This document shows positions 29,460 to 40,325 of a stretch of 64,000 nt of DNA, in pieces. A program made the translations under genes and the position numbers. The stretch is from contig MU001493.1 in assembly GCA_010093485.1 (NCBI GenBank), forward strand, positions 95,599 through 159,598, read 5' to 3'. Each line of letters opens with the position of its first letter. Position 1 is the stretch's first letter. Below the pieces are notes generated by a model, which did no database searches, was not told the origin of the DNA, and saw only the letters and a program-made list of their open reading frames with translations. This DNA is from Karstenula rhodostoma CBS 690.94 (Eukaryota > Ascomycota > Dothideomycetes > Pleosporales > Didymosphaeriaceae).

Positions 29460-31269
29460 GGGGACGAAAGAGGTTCCCATTCCAGACCCGAACAGTGTTC
29501 CCACCACTGGCGTAATTCGTCCGTATTACTTCACCATCTCAAGATCAGACGTTGCACCGGATGGTGTGCACCGAGCCGCAATCTTGGTCAACGACCGATT
29601 TCCGGGTATGTGGCTCGTATCCACATGGCACACACTCATGATCTGCATCTAATTTTTGATAGGGCCTACCATCGAAGCTGACTGGGGTGATATCTTCGAA
29701 ATCACTATTCAAAACAACATCACCGGTCCTAACGAAGGCACTGCGATTCATTGGCATGGTTTTCTTCACAAGGGCGCCCCTAACGCACTTGGTGAGGCTT
29801 TCACTTATAGATTCAGGGCGGCATTCACACTATTCCTCGCAGCTGATTGATGGGCTATGGGGACCCATGGTTGTCAGAGGGTACGTGAGCCAATTTCCTC
29901 CAATGAGCCAATCCATTGACGACAGCAGACCAACGTCACTACAATATGACATGATATTGGCCCCATTATACTCATGAGAAAAATAACGCTGTTTCATCTC
30001 TTTCATCTTTGCGAACTCCGACCAGACGACAAGTTACCATGCCAGCTACGAAGACAACATCCGCGACCAGTTCAGCGTGCCTTCGAATTTGGTGATAGCC
30101 GGCATCAACCTCATTAATGGCAAATGCTTGTCCTCGAACCTCTGCGATTCTAGGCTAACCATGTTCAGGTCTTACAACCACACTAAAGTACCGGAAGGCA
30201 CAGCATGTCAAGCAGACGCACCGATAGCAACATTCAATTTTCAGCCCAACAAAACTCATCTGCTTCATCTTATTAACACGAGTGGCGAAGGAACACAAGT
30301 TTGCTCAATCGACTACCACGTCATAACGATCATTTCAAACAACTTTGTTCCAACCGAACCTTACGAGGCAGACCACGTTATTCTTGGCCCAGGAAAACGA
30401 CTCGACGTAGTAGTGACGGGTACCGGAGGTACAAACACATATTATTACGCGCATGCGAGCGTCGGTCCACACGATCCCGTATTCCACCCTAACGCGGTAG
30501 CCGTTGTCTACTATCCAGTAGCAGACCAAACGAAGCCACTCTTTTCCGATTCTGCATTTTCCATGAACACTAGCTATTGTCAAAATGCAGGAAGCAAATA
30601 TACCCATAGTCGTCGTTCATATCCGCCGACATGTCAACAGGGCGCTCTCTCAAAGGCCGTGCCCGCATTCGCGCAAAACCACCCCTCGCAGCCAGAAGTC
30701 ACCCAAGAAATAAGAAAAGGAGTAAAGACCAATGAACCAGGCCATACAATCCTCTACATGAACAACATCCCTTTCCGCGCCAACTATAACTATCCCATTC
30801 TACCGCTCGCCAATGCCAGAACCACGTCTTACCCAGATGACCCACAATGGAACGTCGATCATCTCCGATCAAACTCTTCTATCCGTATCATCTTGTACAA
30901 CACAGCTTCCTTGTTCCATCCTATCCACATGCAGGGCCACAACATCTGGGTGCCGGCGGCAGGTAGTGGGGAGGAGATGTCGTGAATACGGAGGATCTAC
31001 TCCGGCGCGACACTTAGATGATGCTTGCCGCGGAGGGGGAGAGACCTGGCTATCTTTTCATTGAGTTCGGAACGGATGATCCCGGGATGTGGCCGCTGCA
31101 CTGTCGTATTGCGTGGCATCCGGCTGGCGGTATGTATTTGAACATAGATGAACATCCAGAAGAGATAGGTAAGATGACTATTCCGCCAAAAGTGGTAGGA
31201 GGGTGCCGGTCTTGGTGGCAGTTTACAGGTAGCGATTCAGGTCTATACCATGCCCCTGCCCGTTGTTGA
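29460..31269 (+). pseudogene. Decayed laccase-like multicopper oxidase
   Basis: Ascomycete-laccase-like segments occur in the correct order but in changing frames. Near 29493: VPTTGVIRPYYFTISRSDVAPDG. After an intron (donor GTATGT near 29607): PTIEADWGD and copper motif IHWHGFLHKGAPN. A deletion then joins FTYRFRA out of frame to HSHYSSQLIDGLWGP (motif L2), and another shift occurs near 29950 (DIGPIIL in a new frame). The long middle part 30077..30982 is open (302 codons) and includes LHLINTSGEG and VILGPGKRLDVVVTG. After HPIHMQGHNIWV the frame shifts again, and RRDT is followed by TAG where Gln is expected, then MMLAAEGERPGYLF and PGMWPLHCRIAWH. Two copper ligands are changed: HxH became MQ in motif L3 and HCH became HCR in L4. 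No active oxidase can be made. Confidence 0.8.
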
Positions 31270-31617
31270 GTAAGAACGCCGATCAGCGCAGATATGTATG
31301 TTGAGCATTTGCACGTCCAGTTCGAGGATCTAGTGTTCTTCATGACAAGTTCATGCACGGCGATTTCGCGGGAAATACGAGTCTGAAGACTGGTATCGTC
31401 AATCATAAGCACTGTAAGAGAGACTTCTATAGCTCTGGAAAGATTGTACGTGGAAGCTTCAAATGTTAATTGAACATCTAGATACGTCTACCCCTGTCTG
31501 ATCGCTATGTGGGCGACGTGACAGGTCCTCGTTCTACAACGCAATACCCTCCATGCGTGCTATATACAGCGGCCATCCAAGAGCCAAATACCAAAAACAA
31601 TCGCATCGCTCTACATT
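31270..31617. other. Intergenic
   Basis: 3' flanks of the oxidase remnant and of the carnitine acetyltransferase gene (convergent). Nothing else seen. Confidence 0.45.
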
Positions 31618-33700
31618 TTACAACTTCGCCTTTGGCGCCTCGAGCGTTGGCAGCATCAGATCCCGGATATCGCCGGCCGCTTCGTTGAGGTAGAAGCTCA
31701 TCTTATCCTGCGCGCTGTTAGTTTCCGGTATGATAGGAGATAAAGGATTGCACATACCGAGCCCAGTCCCTTGGAGCACACGTTGAACTGTATGCTGTTC
31801 TCGTTGATCATGTACGCAAGGCCCCACCCGTCGTCGACGACCTGGCTCCACCCGTAGCCATTGAAGTACTCGGAGCTCAGCTGCGAGCTCGAGATGAACC
31901 ACGTACTGCTATATCCAAACGCGGGGTCCTTGTACAGCGTGGGCAGTTCCTCACCCTCCTTCAAACACTTCTTCAGGCCGAACAGGTGGCGGTCGACGCC
32001 TCGCCCGTCAGACGCGTCGGTGATGTACTTGACGTGCGCGTTGAGCGCGTCGCGGAAGAGCTGCTGCGTGTGCTCGGGTGTCGCGTTCGGGTCGGCCATG
32101 GCAGCGCAGAAGGCGACGGACTCGTCAGAGACGGTGCGGCACGTCTCGGTGCGGCCTTCTTGGAAGCGGCGGGTCGCGGCGGATTCGTAGGTAGGGCGGT
32201 TCTTGCCGTAGAACTTGTGGTAGGCGAGCTGGATGATCATCTGGACGTAGGCGTCGGGGCTGCACTTGAACTTCTTGATCAGGCCCTTGCCATAGCCCTG
32301 GTATGCTTGGACCCGGAGCTCGTGGGCGTTGATCTGCTTGTTGAAGTGCGCTCGTGCGGCGTCGATGTCCTGTTCGAGCTCGGGGGTGAGGTTGAAGCGG
32401 AGAGGAGTGGGGTTGGGCAGGTCGGAGCGGACTTCTGTGACGTCGAAGGGTAGAGCATTGGAGAACATCTGCTGGTTGGCATAGTCGTTGAGGCGGTGCG
32501 TGGGTGTGCCATCCATCATGGAGTGCTCGCCCATGAAGCCCGAAGTGCCGTTGTCGTTGACGATGAACTGGAGGGGCTTGTCGAACCAGCGGTTCGAGCC
32601 GTCGCCATGCCAGTACTGGTGCGCGCGCTCCTCAAGGGTGACAGGGGAGGCGTCGTCCAGACAGACGACGAAGGACGCCGACTCAATGGCCTCGACGGAC
32701 GCCGCGTTGACGTCGGACGCGGTCTTCAACTTGGGGTAGACATCAGACCAGACATCACGGTTCTGGGAGGTAAGGAAGCCGACGGGTGCCGACTTTTCCG
32801 CCTTGTCGTAGATGCGTTGGAACTGCAGCTCGAGCTCGGCAGTGTTGAGCTGCTTGCCATTGATCTCGTGAGGCACCTTCCAGAACTGGTTCTTCCGGAC
32901 GACGAGGATGTGCTGGTTCCCCTTGAAATTGTGCTTGACGGTGTCGTCTGCGGGCTTCTTGGGCACGCGCGAGCAGTTGAACATGTATTTGTAGGAGCTC
33001 ATGGCCATGGGCAGCTTCTTCATGTACTCTGGCTCCAGCGAGCCGCCGTCGACCATCTTTTTGAACTCGAGGACGGCCGTAGAGATGGCAGCAGCGCGCT
33101 TGGCGGGGTTTCTTCGCTTCTTGTCGTCGCGGTGTGAGTAGAAATAGCTGACATAGGGGACCACGGGGTCGCGGTAGGCCATGTATGCTGCGTCGTTCCA
33201 CCACTCGGCAATCCAATTGCGGGTGTTGGGGTCTTCTCTCCGCGCAACCAAGCGCTTCTGTAGGGTCTCGCCAGCTCCCCCAGGCGCAATGAAATCATTG
33301 ACCGCCTTTGATGTCTCTTCATATTCCGACTTGGAGAGCAGCGGGTGCACGGATTTGAGGTATCGTTTTGCGGTCTCCTCGAGGGTAGGGACAGGCAGGC
33401 GCGGTAGAGAGTCCTCGAAGCGCAGCATGGCGCCCTTGCTGTGGTCCTCCTTGTAGCCTGGGTCGATCAGCTGGTGTTGACACGTGAATGCAGCCAGGGA
33501 AGGAGCAACCCACCGGCTGGCAGCGACGACTGCTGCCGTCTCGCAGCAACAGGAGCCATGGCGGAAATCTGTGCAGACACATTGTCAGCCTCGGAAGCCT
33601 TGCCGCTGTGCGTGCTCGGGTGTACCTTTGGGATGTGGGTGGTGACAAGCGGTCGGCGGAGGAGGGAGGCAGGTTGCGCCCGAGCTGCTGCGCGAAACAT
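31618..33700 (-). CDS. Carnitine O-acetyltransferase, mitochondrial and peroxisomal
   Basis: Moves acetyl groups between CoA and carnitine so they can cross organelle membranes. Exons 33626..33700, 33514..33568, 31758..33457 and 31618..31707 give 639 residues. The first exon is an amphipathic Arg/Ala-rich mitochondrial leader (MFRAAARAQPASLLRR). The carnitine/choline acyltransferase fold starts DSLPRLPVPTLEETAKRYL. It includes NWIAEWWNDAAY, the catalytic His in GEHSMMDGTPTHRL, the substrate segment YGKNRPTYESAATRRFQEGRTE split over two motifs, and STWFISSSQL near the end. The protein ends AKL, a peroxisomal PTS1 signal, carried by the tiny last exon. Internal Met codons after the leader (AMAPVAARR and AMLRF) could start a leader-less form. 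This is the same arrangement as yeast Cat2. Role: growth on acetate or fatty acids. Confidence 0.94.
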
Positions 33701-34345
33701 TTGAAGGGAAGAAGGAAGGACGGAGAATCGCAGAGGAAGAATGGCAGTGGTGATGCTATGCGGCGCTTGGTTCGGCGCGTTGCTGGTTTTGCCCTGGACA
33801 GGGCAGGGCAGCTACTGTGGGTGAGATGGACCTCGGCAGATGCGGACGTCGACCCGCGTGGTCAAGTGACGTGCCCCAAGAAGCCAGCCTTCTGTCCGGC
33901 TCAGTCTGAGGGCCTCTCGAGAACCGACTAGATACAATCCCCACGAGTATTCATTTGACGACACAGTCGTGGACCACGTATACTGGAAGCATGCAACGTC
34001 TCAACGCGCCGAGCTTCCCCATCCTCTCTCCACACATCCCACCGAGCTACCTGGGAGCACGGACTGCAACGAATCGGCGCACGCATGCGAGCCGAGGAAG
34101 ATCCTCGGCTGCACCGGACATCAGATGTGAGGCTCTGCGGGACGCTTTTTCCCATTCGCGACGCGACTGCTCTTCACGTGTGATGACAGGCATGCATTCT
34201 TGTTCGTACTGTTACGAGGCCATCATCTCACCCCTAACCCACGAAGCTGCGGTCAGTTCCAGCCGACATCGGACACCTGACTACCTGCCATCGTGTCTCG
34301 AAGTCGTCCAAGATGCGCGCGTGTGCCCATCGACGAGAGCAGCTT
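33701..34345. other. Intergenic
   Basis: Upstream of the carnitine acetyltransferase and 3' of the actin-like gene. A plus-strand frame through 33955-34389 is low-complexity and overlaps the actin-like last exon, so it is not accepted as a gene. Confidence 0.45.
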
Positions 34346-35772
34346 TCATTCCCCTGTATCCGCCCAAGCGCATTTACGATGCACAATAGAAGGCCCAGCC
34401 TCCTCATAGTCCTGTTTCGATATCCACTTGGTCCGGAAAGTCGACAACGACGAGAGGATAGACCCTCCAACCCAAGCCGAGTATGTCCTATCCGCCGGCG
34501 CAATGACCCGGGCACTCCTGTCCTTCAAATCCCTCGCCATGATTGCCTGCAACCTGTCGGCAAAACCAGGAAACATGGTGTTTCCACCCGCCTAGATCCC
34601 ACACCATCAGCCTCGCGAATCGAAAGGATGACCGACATGTCAAACATACCAGCACAATGTTCCTTGCCATATCCCCCCTCGGATCAGCACTGCATGCGTG
34701 AATCGAGTTGTACAACTTCACATGCAACGCCCCCTCGGACAACCCCAACCGACACGCATCAAAAAGCGTTTCCGGAACACCAAACCTTTCCAACCCCACC
34801 GTAATAACCCGCCCATCAGGCAACTCATACTCCCTCTCTATCCCGCGTCCCCTCTCCACTCCACGTTCTTTCTCCCCCAGGAACTTCTCAGTTTCCAGCG
34901 ATGCTTCCTCTGCCACGTAGCACAGCTTCTCCTTGACTAAGCGCAGGAGCTCCATGTCTGCCGCCAGCCACTCCACATCATCACGCCAATACAGAAGCCT
35001 CGCCAAGTACTCCGTGAAGTCGTCTCCCGCGTACGAGCTCTTGTACACCGTATCCCGCATCACGAGACCCTCATGCACGCCCATCGACTGCGTTACCTGC
35101 CCCCCGGACTCGACTACCATCCCCGTAGCTCGCCCGGCGGCATACAGTGCCAGTGCCGCACTGTTCGCCGCGTAGAATGCCGGCGCGCGCAGGGTTTCGA
35201 AGACGATCTGCGTCGTCTTCTCTCTGAGTGCGCGTCTTAGCGCGGTTCGGTCACGCTTCTTGCGTACTTTCTTACCTGCTCTGTTTCCACGGGTATGCGC
35301 CCTCGGTCATGAGGACGGGCTGCGCGTCTGGCTGCACGGATAGCTCGGACGTGTGTATGTGCTGCCAGAGAGTCGTTATGGCGTCCCAGTCGTTGATCTC
35401 TCCGAATTTGACGGCGTAATTGAGGGTGAGAATGCCGCGCTTGGCTCGCGCTTCCGCGCCGATGTACGTGTCGCTCTCGTGCGCTGGGTTCGTGGGGCTA
35501 TTGCAATGTCTGAGTCGTGGTTGTGAGAGTGCGGACATGGACGTACACTTGATTCCTTGGTCGGCCGATGATAGGTGCTGTCACTGGGTATGAGGCCTGA
35601 TCTAAGCATGGTTCGAGGGACTTACGGAATACAGTACGAGGGGCACCATCGCCTGCGAATCCAGCTTTTATGTTACTGGAGCTAGCGTATACTGTGAGAT
35701 GGTTTCATACGATTTGTTGAGTGACTACGAGTACCCATTGTCAATCACGACTGCGCAAGTTCCATCTTGCAT
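34346..35772 (-). CDS. Divergent actin paralogue with altered nucleotide site
   Basis: Six exons, 35729..35772, 35626..35675, 35547..35577, 35276..35497, 34650..35223 and 34346..34591, give about 388 residues in frame. The actin fold can be followed end to end: [53 protein letters not shown], the central helix [61 protein letters not shown] and [18 protein letters not shown], then an extra AWADTGE beyond the usual C-terminal F. Phosphate-loop and hydrolysis residues are changed. The second loop reads ESGGQVTQ where actin has DSGDGVTH (D154, D157 and H161 of muscle numbering lost). In the first loop Ser14 is not kept. It is not an Arp class I recognise. Alternative donors 6 nt apart at exon 1 change the first loop by two residues. 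Confidence 0.85.
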
Positions 35773-36793
35773 GCTTGCTGGGGGCTGGATCTATGATCTA
35801 ACGCAAGGAACGTATCTTGCCAACGTTTGAACGCCGAATCCACCAGAACAGTGGACGAATACGAAAGTCGGAATCGTGGAAGGAAACTATACACGCAGAT
35901 ATTCTTGCACGAACGAGAACAATACACTGGTTGAGAGAAACCTGGAGCCTATCAGGTCATCTTGGCTTTATAGGTGTTGCTCAGCATGGAGATTGAACGA
36001 TGCCTAAACCACTGGGTTGATCCATCGACTCCGGGTCAGCTGACGTGGCCAGTAGCTGACTGACCTAGCCACAGTTCTTATTCAGCCAACATCGGGCACG
36101 TGACGAGTGCATCATCCTCCCCCACCGACCACAACAAGTTCAGACCTCAACACTGCAGTGACCGCAGCAGGCAGAATCCCCAACCCACATAAGGCGAAAA
36201 CTACCCCCCACCGTAAGGAGTGATATCCTAGCGTAACAACCGATGCCACCCTCAGACGCCCACCCATTGGCCGCAGCGCCATCCCTCCACCGCCCGACGC
36301 ACGAAGAGCTTTCCCAAAACAGCAGAGTATACAGACTCACGACACCATTAACTCCATCAGTCTACTCCGTCCAAACTAAGCATAGCCTACCCGCTCGAAT
36401 CGTTGCTAAGTGGAGTGCGTTGGTACGCCGGAGATGTGCAGGTCGTCTACGTCCGGCTCGAAGTGCATGCAAGTCAAATGCTCGAATCAGTGTCTGCGGA
36501 GTGTACATGGCGATGTATACATCAGTACAGTACTTTACCGGCTTTTGGGCTACACGGCCGGAGATAATGGCCCGTCCAAGCGATGTGTAGCTGGCGGTTA
36601 CAAACATACGTGCTTAGCCTGCGAGCGGACGTTGCTCGCAGGCCCCAACTCAACGTCTTATATCCCGCCCTATTGCATTCGTTCGGCGTAGTGTGTCCCT
36701 ACCGACCGACAAACGACACAGCACGGACAGTGTATATATAATACGCCCTCCCATCCACGCTCCCAACCCAACCCCACCCCACCCGTCCTCACC
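35773..36793. other. Divergent intergenic region
   Basis: About 1 kb shared upstream by the actin paralogue (leftward) and the NmrA-like gene (rightward). Only a TATA box near the right end can be named. No gene supported. Confidence 0.45.
36733..36743 (+). promoter_or_regulatory. TATA box of the second NmrA-like gene
   Basis: TATATATAATA lies 50-60 bp before the ATG at 36794, a strong TATA match in the right place for a core promoter. The leader between them is C-rich, common before fungal start codons. Confidence 0.6.
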
Positions 36794-37717
36794 ATGTCCT
36801 CCCCACCCCCATCAACCCTCCTCATAACCTCCGCCTCAGGCAAACAAGCCACCGCCCTCCTCCCCCTCCTCGCCCCCCTCCCCACCCTCTCCCTCCGCCT
36901 AGCCGTACACACGACCCCTTCAAAACACCACCTCGAAACCCTCCACCCGACCGCCCAAGTCCTCCAAACAGACCTCACCAGCCCCTCCGCCCTCCCCGCC
37001 CTCCTAACCGGCATAACAACCCTCCTGTACATCGCCCCAACCTACCACCCGCACGAACTCGCCATCGGCACCGCTCTCATCGCCACCGCGCTCAAAACCC
37101 CAGGCTTCGCCCACTTCGTGTACAGCAGCGTGCTGCACCCCCTCCTCGACGGCATGCCGCACCACGCCGCGAAGCGCGGCGTCGAGAAAGCGCTCGTCGA
37201 GAGCGGACTGCGCTATACGATTCTCCAGCCGACGACCTTCATGGATAACCTGCCCATCGCGGCGATTGCGAAAATGCGCGAGCCGCGGTTTGCGGCGACG
37301 TGGGGTGTGGAGAATCCGTTTTCGTGGGTTGCGACGGGGGATTTGGCGCAGGCGATGAAGACGGTGGTGTTGGGCGGGGAGAGGCATTTTGGGGCGACGT
37401 ATCAGATTGTGGGGACGCGGAGGCCGCTTTCGTTTGGGGAGGCCATGGGGATTGTGGAGAGGAAGATTGGGAGGGAGGTTAGGGTTGAGGTTAAGAAGGG
37501 AAGGGAGGCGGTGGATGCGCTGCTTGTGAGGCTGTTTGGGACGGTGGAGGGGATTGATCCGAGGACTGTGGAGTTGGCGCGGGGTATGGTCGAGTATTAT
37601 GACAAGAGGGGGATTGTGGGGAATAGTAATGTGCTGGAGTGGCTGATTGGGAGGGACGCGATGCAGTTTGATGAGTGGGTCGATGGGAAGTTGGCGGAGC
37701 TGGAGGGCGCGAACTGA
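36794..37717 (+). CDS. NmrA-like NAD(P)-binding protein
   Basis: A single exon of 307 residues starts MSSPPPSTLLITSASGKQ, a beta strand and Gly/Ser loop where the cofactor would bind. The fold continues with LRLAVHTTPSKHH, a D at LQTDLTSPSAL, TTLLYIAPTYHP and FVYSSVLHPLLDGMPHHAAKRGVEKALVESGLRYT split over two typical NmrA segments, then ILQPTTFMDNL, the family's substrate loop. The loop TSASGKQ has only one of the usual Gly residues (GxxGxxG), so cofactor affinity may be changed. It may be a reductase or a redox sensor acting on regulators; not decided by sequence. Codons in the first half are extremely C-rich at third positions and G-rich in the second half. Confidence 0.87.
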   Translation: MSSPPPSTLLITSASGKQATALLPLLAPLPTLSLRLAVHTTPSKHHLETLHPTAQVLQTDLTSPSALPALLTGITTLLYIAPTYHPHELAIGTALIATALKTPGFAHFVYSSVLHPLLDGMPHHAAKRGVEKALVESGLRYTILQPTTFMDNLPIAAIAKMREPRFAATWGVENPFSWVATGDLAQAMKTVVLGGERHFGATYQIVGTRRPLSFGEAMGIVERKIGREVRVEVKKGREAVDALLVRLFGTVEGIDPRTVELARGMVEYYDKRGIVGNSNVLEWLIGRDAMQFDEWVDGKLAELEGAN

Positions 37718-38041
37718 TGAATGTCAGTGACTGGATGTGTTTCCAACTTTCTGTGCATACCCATTAGAAGCACTCCATCGTCACCGCTTCCACCACCCGT
37801 CACCAAGAATCGCAGATTGGAACTAACGTGGAGAAAAGAGGGAGTATTTTGTGCTAGGTTACAATCAAAAATCTACAACCGTGACCGCTCATGCGCCACG
37901 CAGATCCGAATCCCAGCCCAGTCCGTTCAGCACCAGTTGCGGGATCCCATAATACAAGCGCTGAAGGGAAATGCTCTCGCCACACCCCCTGCCCTCTCCA
38001 AGTATTCATTACTACTGTACACACGCGCTCAAGCGATGCAT
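37718..38041. other. Intergenic
   Basis: Convergent 3' flanks of the NmrA-like and malate dehydrogenase genes. Nothing else recognised. Confidence 0.45.
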
Positions 38042-39376
38042 CTAAGGGTTCTCCTTGACGAACTTGACGCCCTTGTTGATGTTGCCAGCAAGGTCCTTGA
38101 GGCAGACATCGAGGAGCTTCTGCTCGTGGTCGGTGATCTTGCCGACGGGGTGGATCTTCTCGACACCGTTGGGGCCGAGCTCGACGTTGGAGGCGAAGTA
38201 CTCGACGCCCTGGTCCTTGTAGAGGGGCGAGTCGACGAAGGTGGGCTCGATGACGTTCTTCTGGCCCTGGGCGGCCTTGAGGAGGGACTCGGCGAAGCGG
38301 GCACCGGCCATGGCCATGGAGAGGGTGGCGGAACCGGCGCCGTCCTTGGCCTGGACGACCTCGTCACCGCCGAACTGGACGCGGTGGACGTACTGGTCGA
38401 GCTGCTCGCCGGTGAGGTTCTGGCCGGACTGGGAGAGCAGGGGCACGATGGTGGCACCGGAGTGGCCACCGACGACGGTGATGTTCTCGTTGGCAGGGTC
38501 GGTGTTCTTGATCTGCGAGATGAAGCGGGAGGCGCGGACAACGTCGAGGGTGGTGACACCGAAGAGGCGCTTGGGGTTGTAGACACCCTTGGCCTTGAAG
38601 ACCTCGGCGGTGATGGGGACGGTGGAGTTCACCTAACACGATTAGTTTGAAGCTTCAAGGAGTCTTCCTGCTGGCACATACAGGGTTGGCGATGATGAGG
38701 ATGTTGGCCTCGGGGGCGTGGTCGGCGGCGGCCTTGGCCAGGTCGCGGACGATGGAGGCGTTGGTGTTGAACAGATCTGGGCGGCGGTCAGTCGTGCAAC
38801 ATGCAAGCGACAGCGGTCAGCGTACCGTCACGGGTCATGCCGGGCTTGCGGGGAACACCAGCGGGGATGAGGACAATCTCAGCGCCCTTGAGAGCGTCGG
38901 CGAGGCCGGAGGGCGTGGCATCGTATCCGCGGACCTGTGTCGCATCAGCATTGCAGAGCGTCTGCGCATCCAACGGGGCAGCGGACCTCGCTCTGGGTGT
39001 TGATGTGGCCAATGTCGGCAGCGACACCTGCGCGATGTTGTCAGCTTGCCATTGGCGACGCAGAGATGGGCGCGGGCGTACCGGGCGCAAGGCGGATGTC
39101 GTAGAGGGCGAGCTTGGTGACTCTGGGGTTGAGCTTGAGGAGGAGCGACAACGGCTGGCCAATGCCACCGGCAGCACCGAGGACGGTGACCTTGGACGAC
39201 TGCGGGCGTCTAGTCAGCATCCGGCGTGCAATTGAGGGTTGAGTGGAGGGCCGAAGCTGATGCCGCCTCTTGAGCAACAACAACAGCAACGCCTCTCAAG
39301 GCCATCGTACCTGGCGGGCAGACGCCGCGAAGCCGCGGCGCTGGACCTGTGCGAATATCTGCCTGGCGGAGAACAT
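38042..39376 (-). CDS. Malate dehydrogenase, mitochondrial
   Basis: Oxidises malate to oxaloacetate with NAD in the citric acid cycle. Six exons, 39311..39376, 39082..39199, 38987..39027, 38826..38934, 38682..38776 and 38042..38632, give 339 residues. Exon 1 is a mitochondrial leader ([19 protein letters not shown]). The NAD loop is [30 protein letters not shown] (very small exon 3), the mobile-loop region [17 protein letters not shown] and IANPVNSTVPI follow. The catalytic site is in [18 protein letters not shown] (active His) and the protein ends [11 protein letters not shown]. The absence of a peroxisomal SKL-like end and the leader favour the mitochondrial form. The opposite-strand open frame of 309 codons is a shadow. 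Confidence 0.95.
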
Positions 39377-39793
39377 GGCGAATGTGATTGGAGATGGAAG
39401 GTTATGTGGAGTGAGTGTGGATGTTGGTAGGACCGAGATGCGAGAGTTTTCCTCCGTCACCTCCGCCAAGCTGTCCATGCTCCCGCCCGACCTCGGCATC
39501 GCGCTAGCCCATCTGGTCTCCACTTTCCACTCACCCGACTCTTCTTAGACAGTCTTCTCCCACTTGATTAGAAACCATTAACAGCGAAAACTAGCAGGAT
39601 TGAAGTTCTGTCCGTATCTGTTACCTCTGCAAGGGTAGGATGCGTCCATTGCAATAGCAGCACGCGACTTTGACTAACGACAGACTTTCGCAAACTACCA
39701 CAGAGGAGCTATACATGTCGACGAAGACAGTTCCGACATGGGCATCGTCTCCAGGAGCGTCCATAGACCTAATCTCCAACCCTCACAACCCCT
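39377..39793. other. Intergenic
   Basis: Upstream of malate dehydrogenase and 3' of the chitin-binding gene. No gene supported. Confidence 0.45.
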
Positions 39794-40325
39794 CTACATA
39801 TCACAACACTTCCCATCCTGCACATCCCCCGTAGGAAAATAGCAGCACTGCGTACAACACTGCGTCGAGTTATCGATGGTGCACGAGTAGCCCACGGGCG
39901 CACACTCATGGCACGAGTTCCCCCTGCACTCGTTGTCGCAGTATTCCCCCGTCGACCCGCAGTACCCATGCTGCGAGCAGCACTCCCCATACCCAGACCC
40001 CACACACGTGTAGTTGTTGGCGCTGCCGCAGGTGCCGTCCGGGCTGGGCACTAGCTCCAGGAACGGCGACGTGCTACACGAGCCGTAGTCTGCCTGGCAG
40101 CCAAAGCCGCAGTAGACACTCGAAGAGCCGCTGTGGGGTGGTTAGTTGGGGGGTTGTGGTGAGGGCAGGGGGGTGTGGGTACCAGTATCCGTGCTGCGAG
40201 CAACACGGCCCGAAAGATGAGCCGGTACAATGCAGGCCTATGGCGGGACCGCAGTCGCCGCTTTGCGAGGTCGATAGGGCGTGGGATAGGCCCAGGAAGA
40301 GGACAAATGCTAGAGCGAGACACAT
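39794..40325 (-). CDS. Secreted chitin-binding protein with two CBM18 modules
   Basis: Exons 40183..40325 and 39794..40130 (donor GTACCC, acceptor CACAG) give 159 residues. A signal peptide (MCLALAFVLFLGLSHA) is followed by module 1, GDCGPAIGLHCTG... CCSQHGYCGSSSVYCGFGC, split by the intron inside its core Gly-Tyr-Cys. Module 2, TCGSANNYTCVG... GECCSQHGYCGSTGEYCDNEC, follows. A third Cys-rich piece (CHECAPVGYSCTIDNSTQCCTQCC) lacks the aromatic chitin-contact residues and looks like a different disulfide knot or a worn module. Small, Cys-rich and secreted: a possible apoplastic effector or wall protector by comparison with other CBM18-only proteins, which is inference. Confidence 0.9.

Noticed and set aside
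33955..34389. Plus-strand frame of 144 codons
   Set aside because: Overlaps the last exon of the actin paralogue on the other strand, low-complexity and without motif.
37721..38650. 309-codon plus-strand frame over malate dehydrogenase
   Set aside because: Leu/Val/Glu/Asp/Gly repetitive pattern is the mirror of malate dehydrogenase codons.
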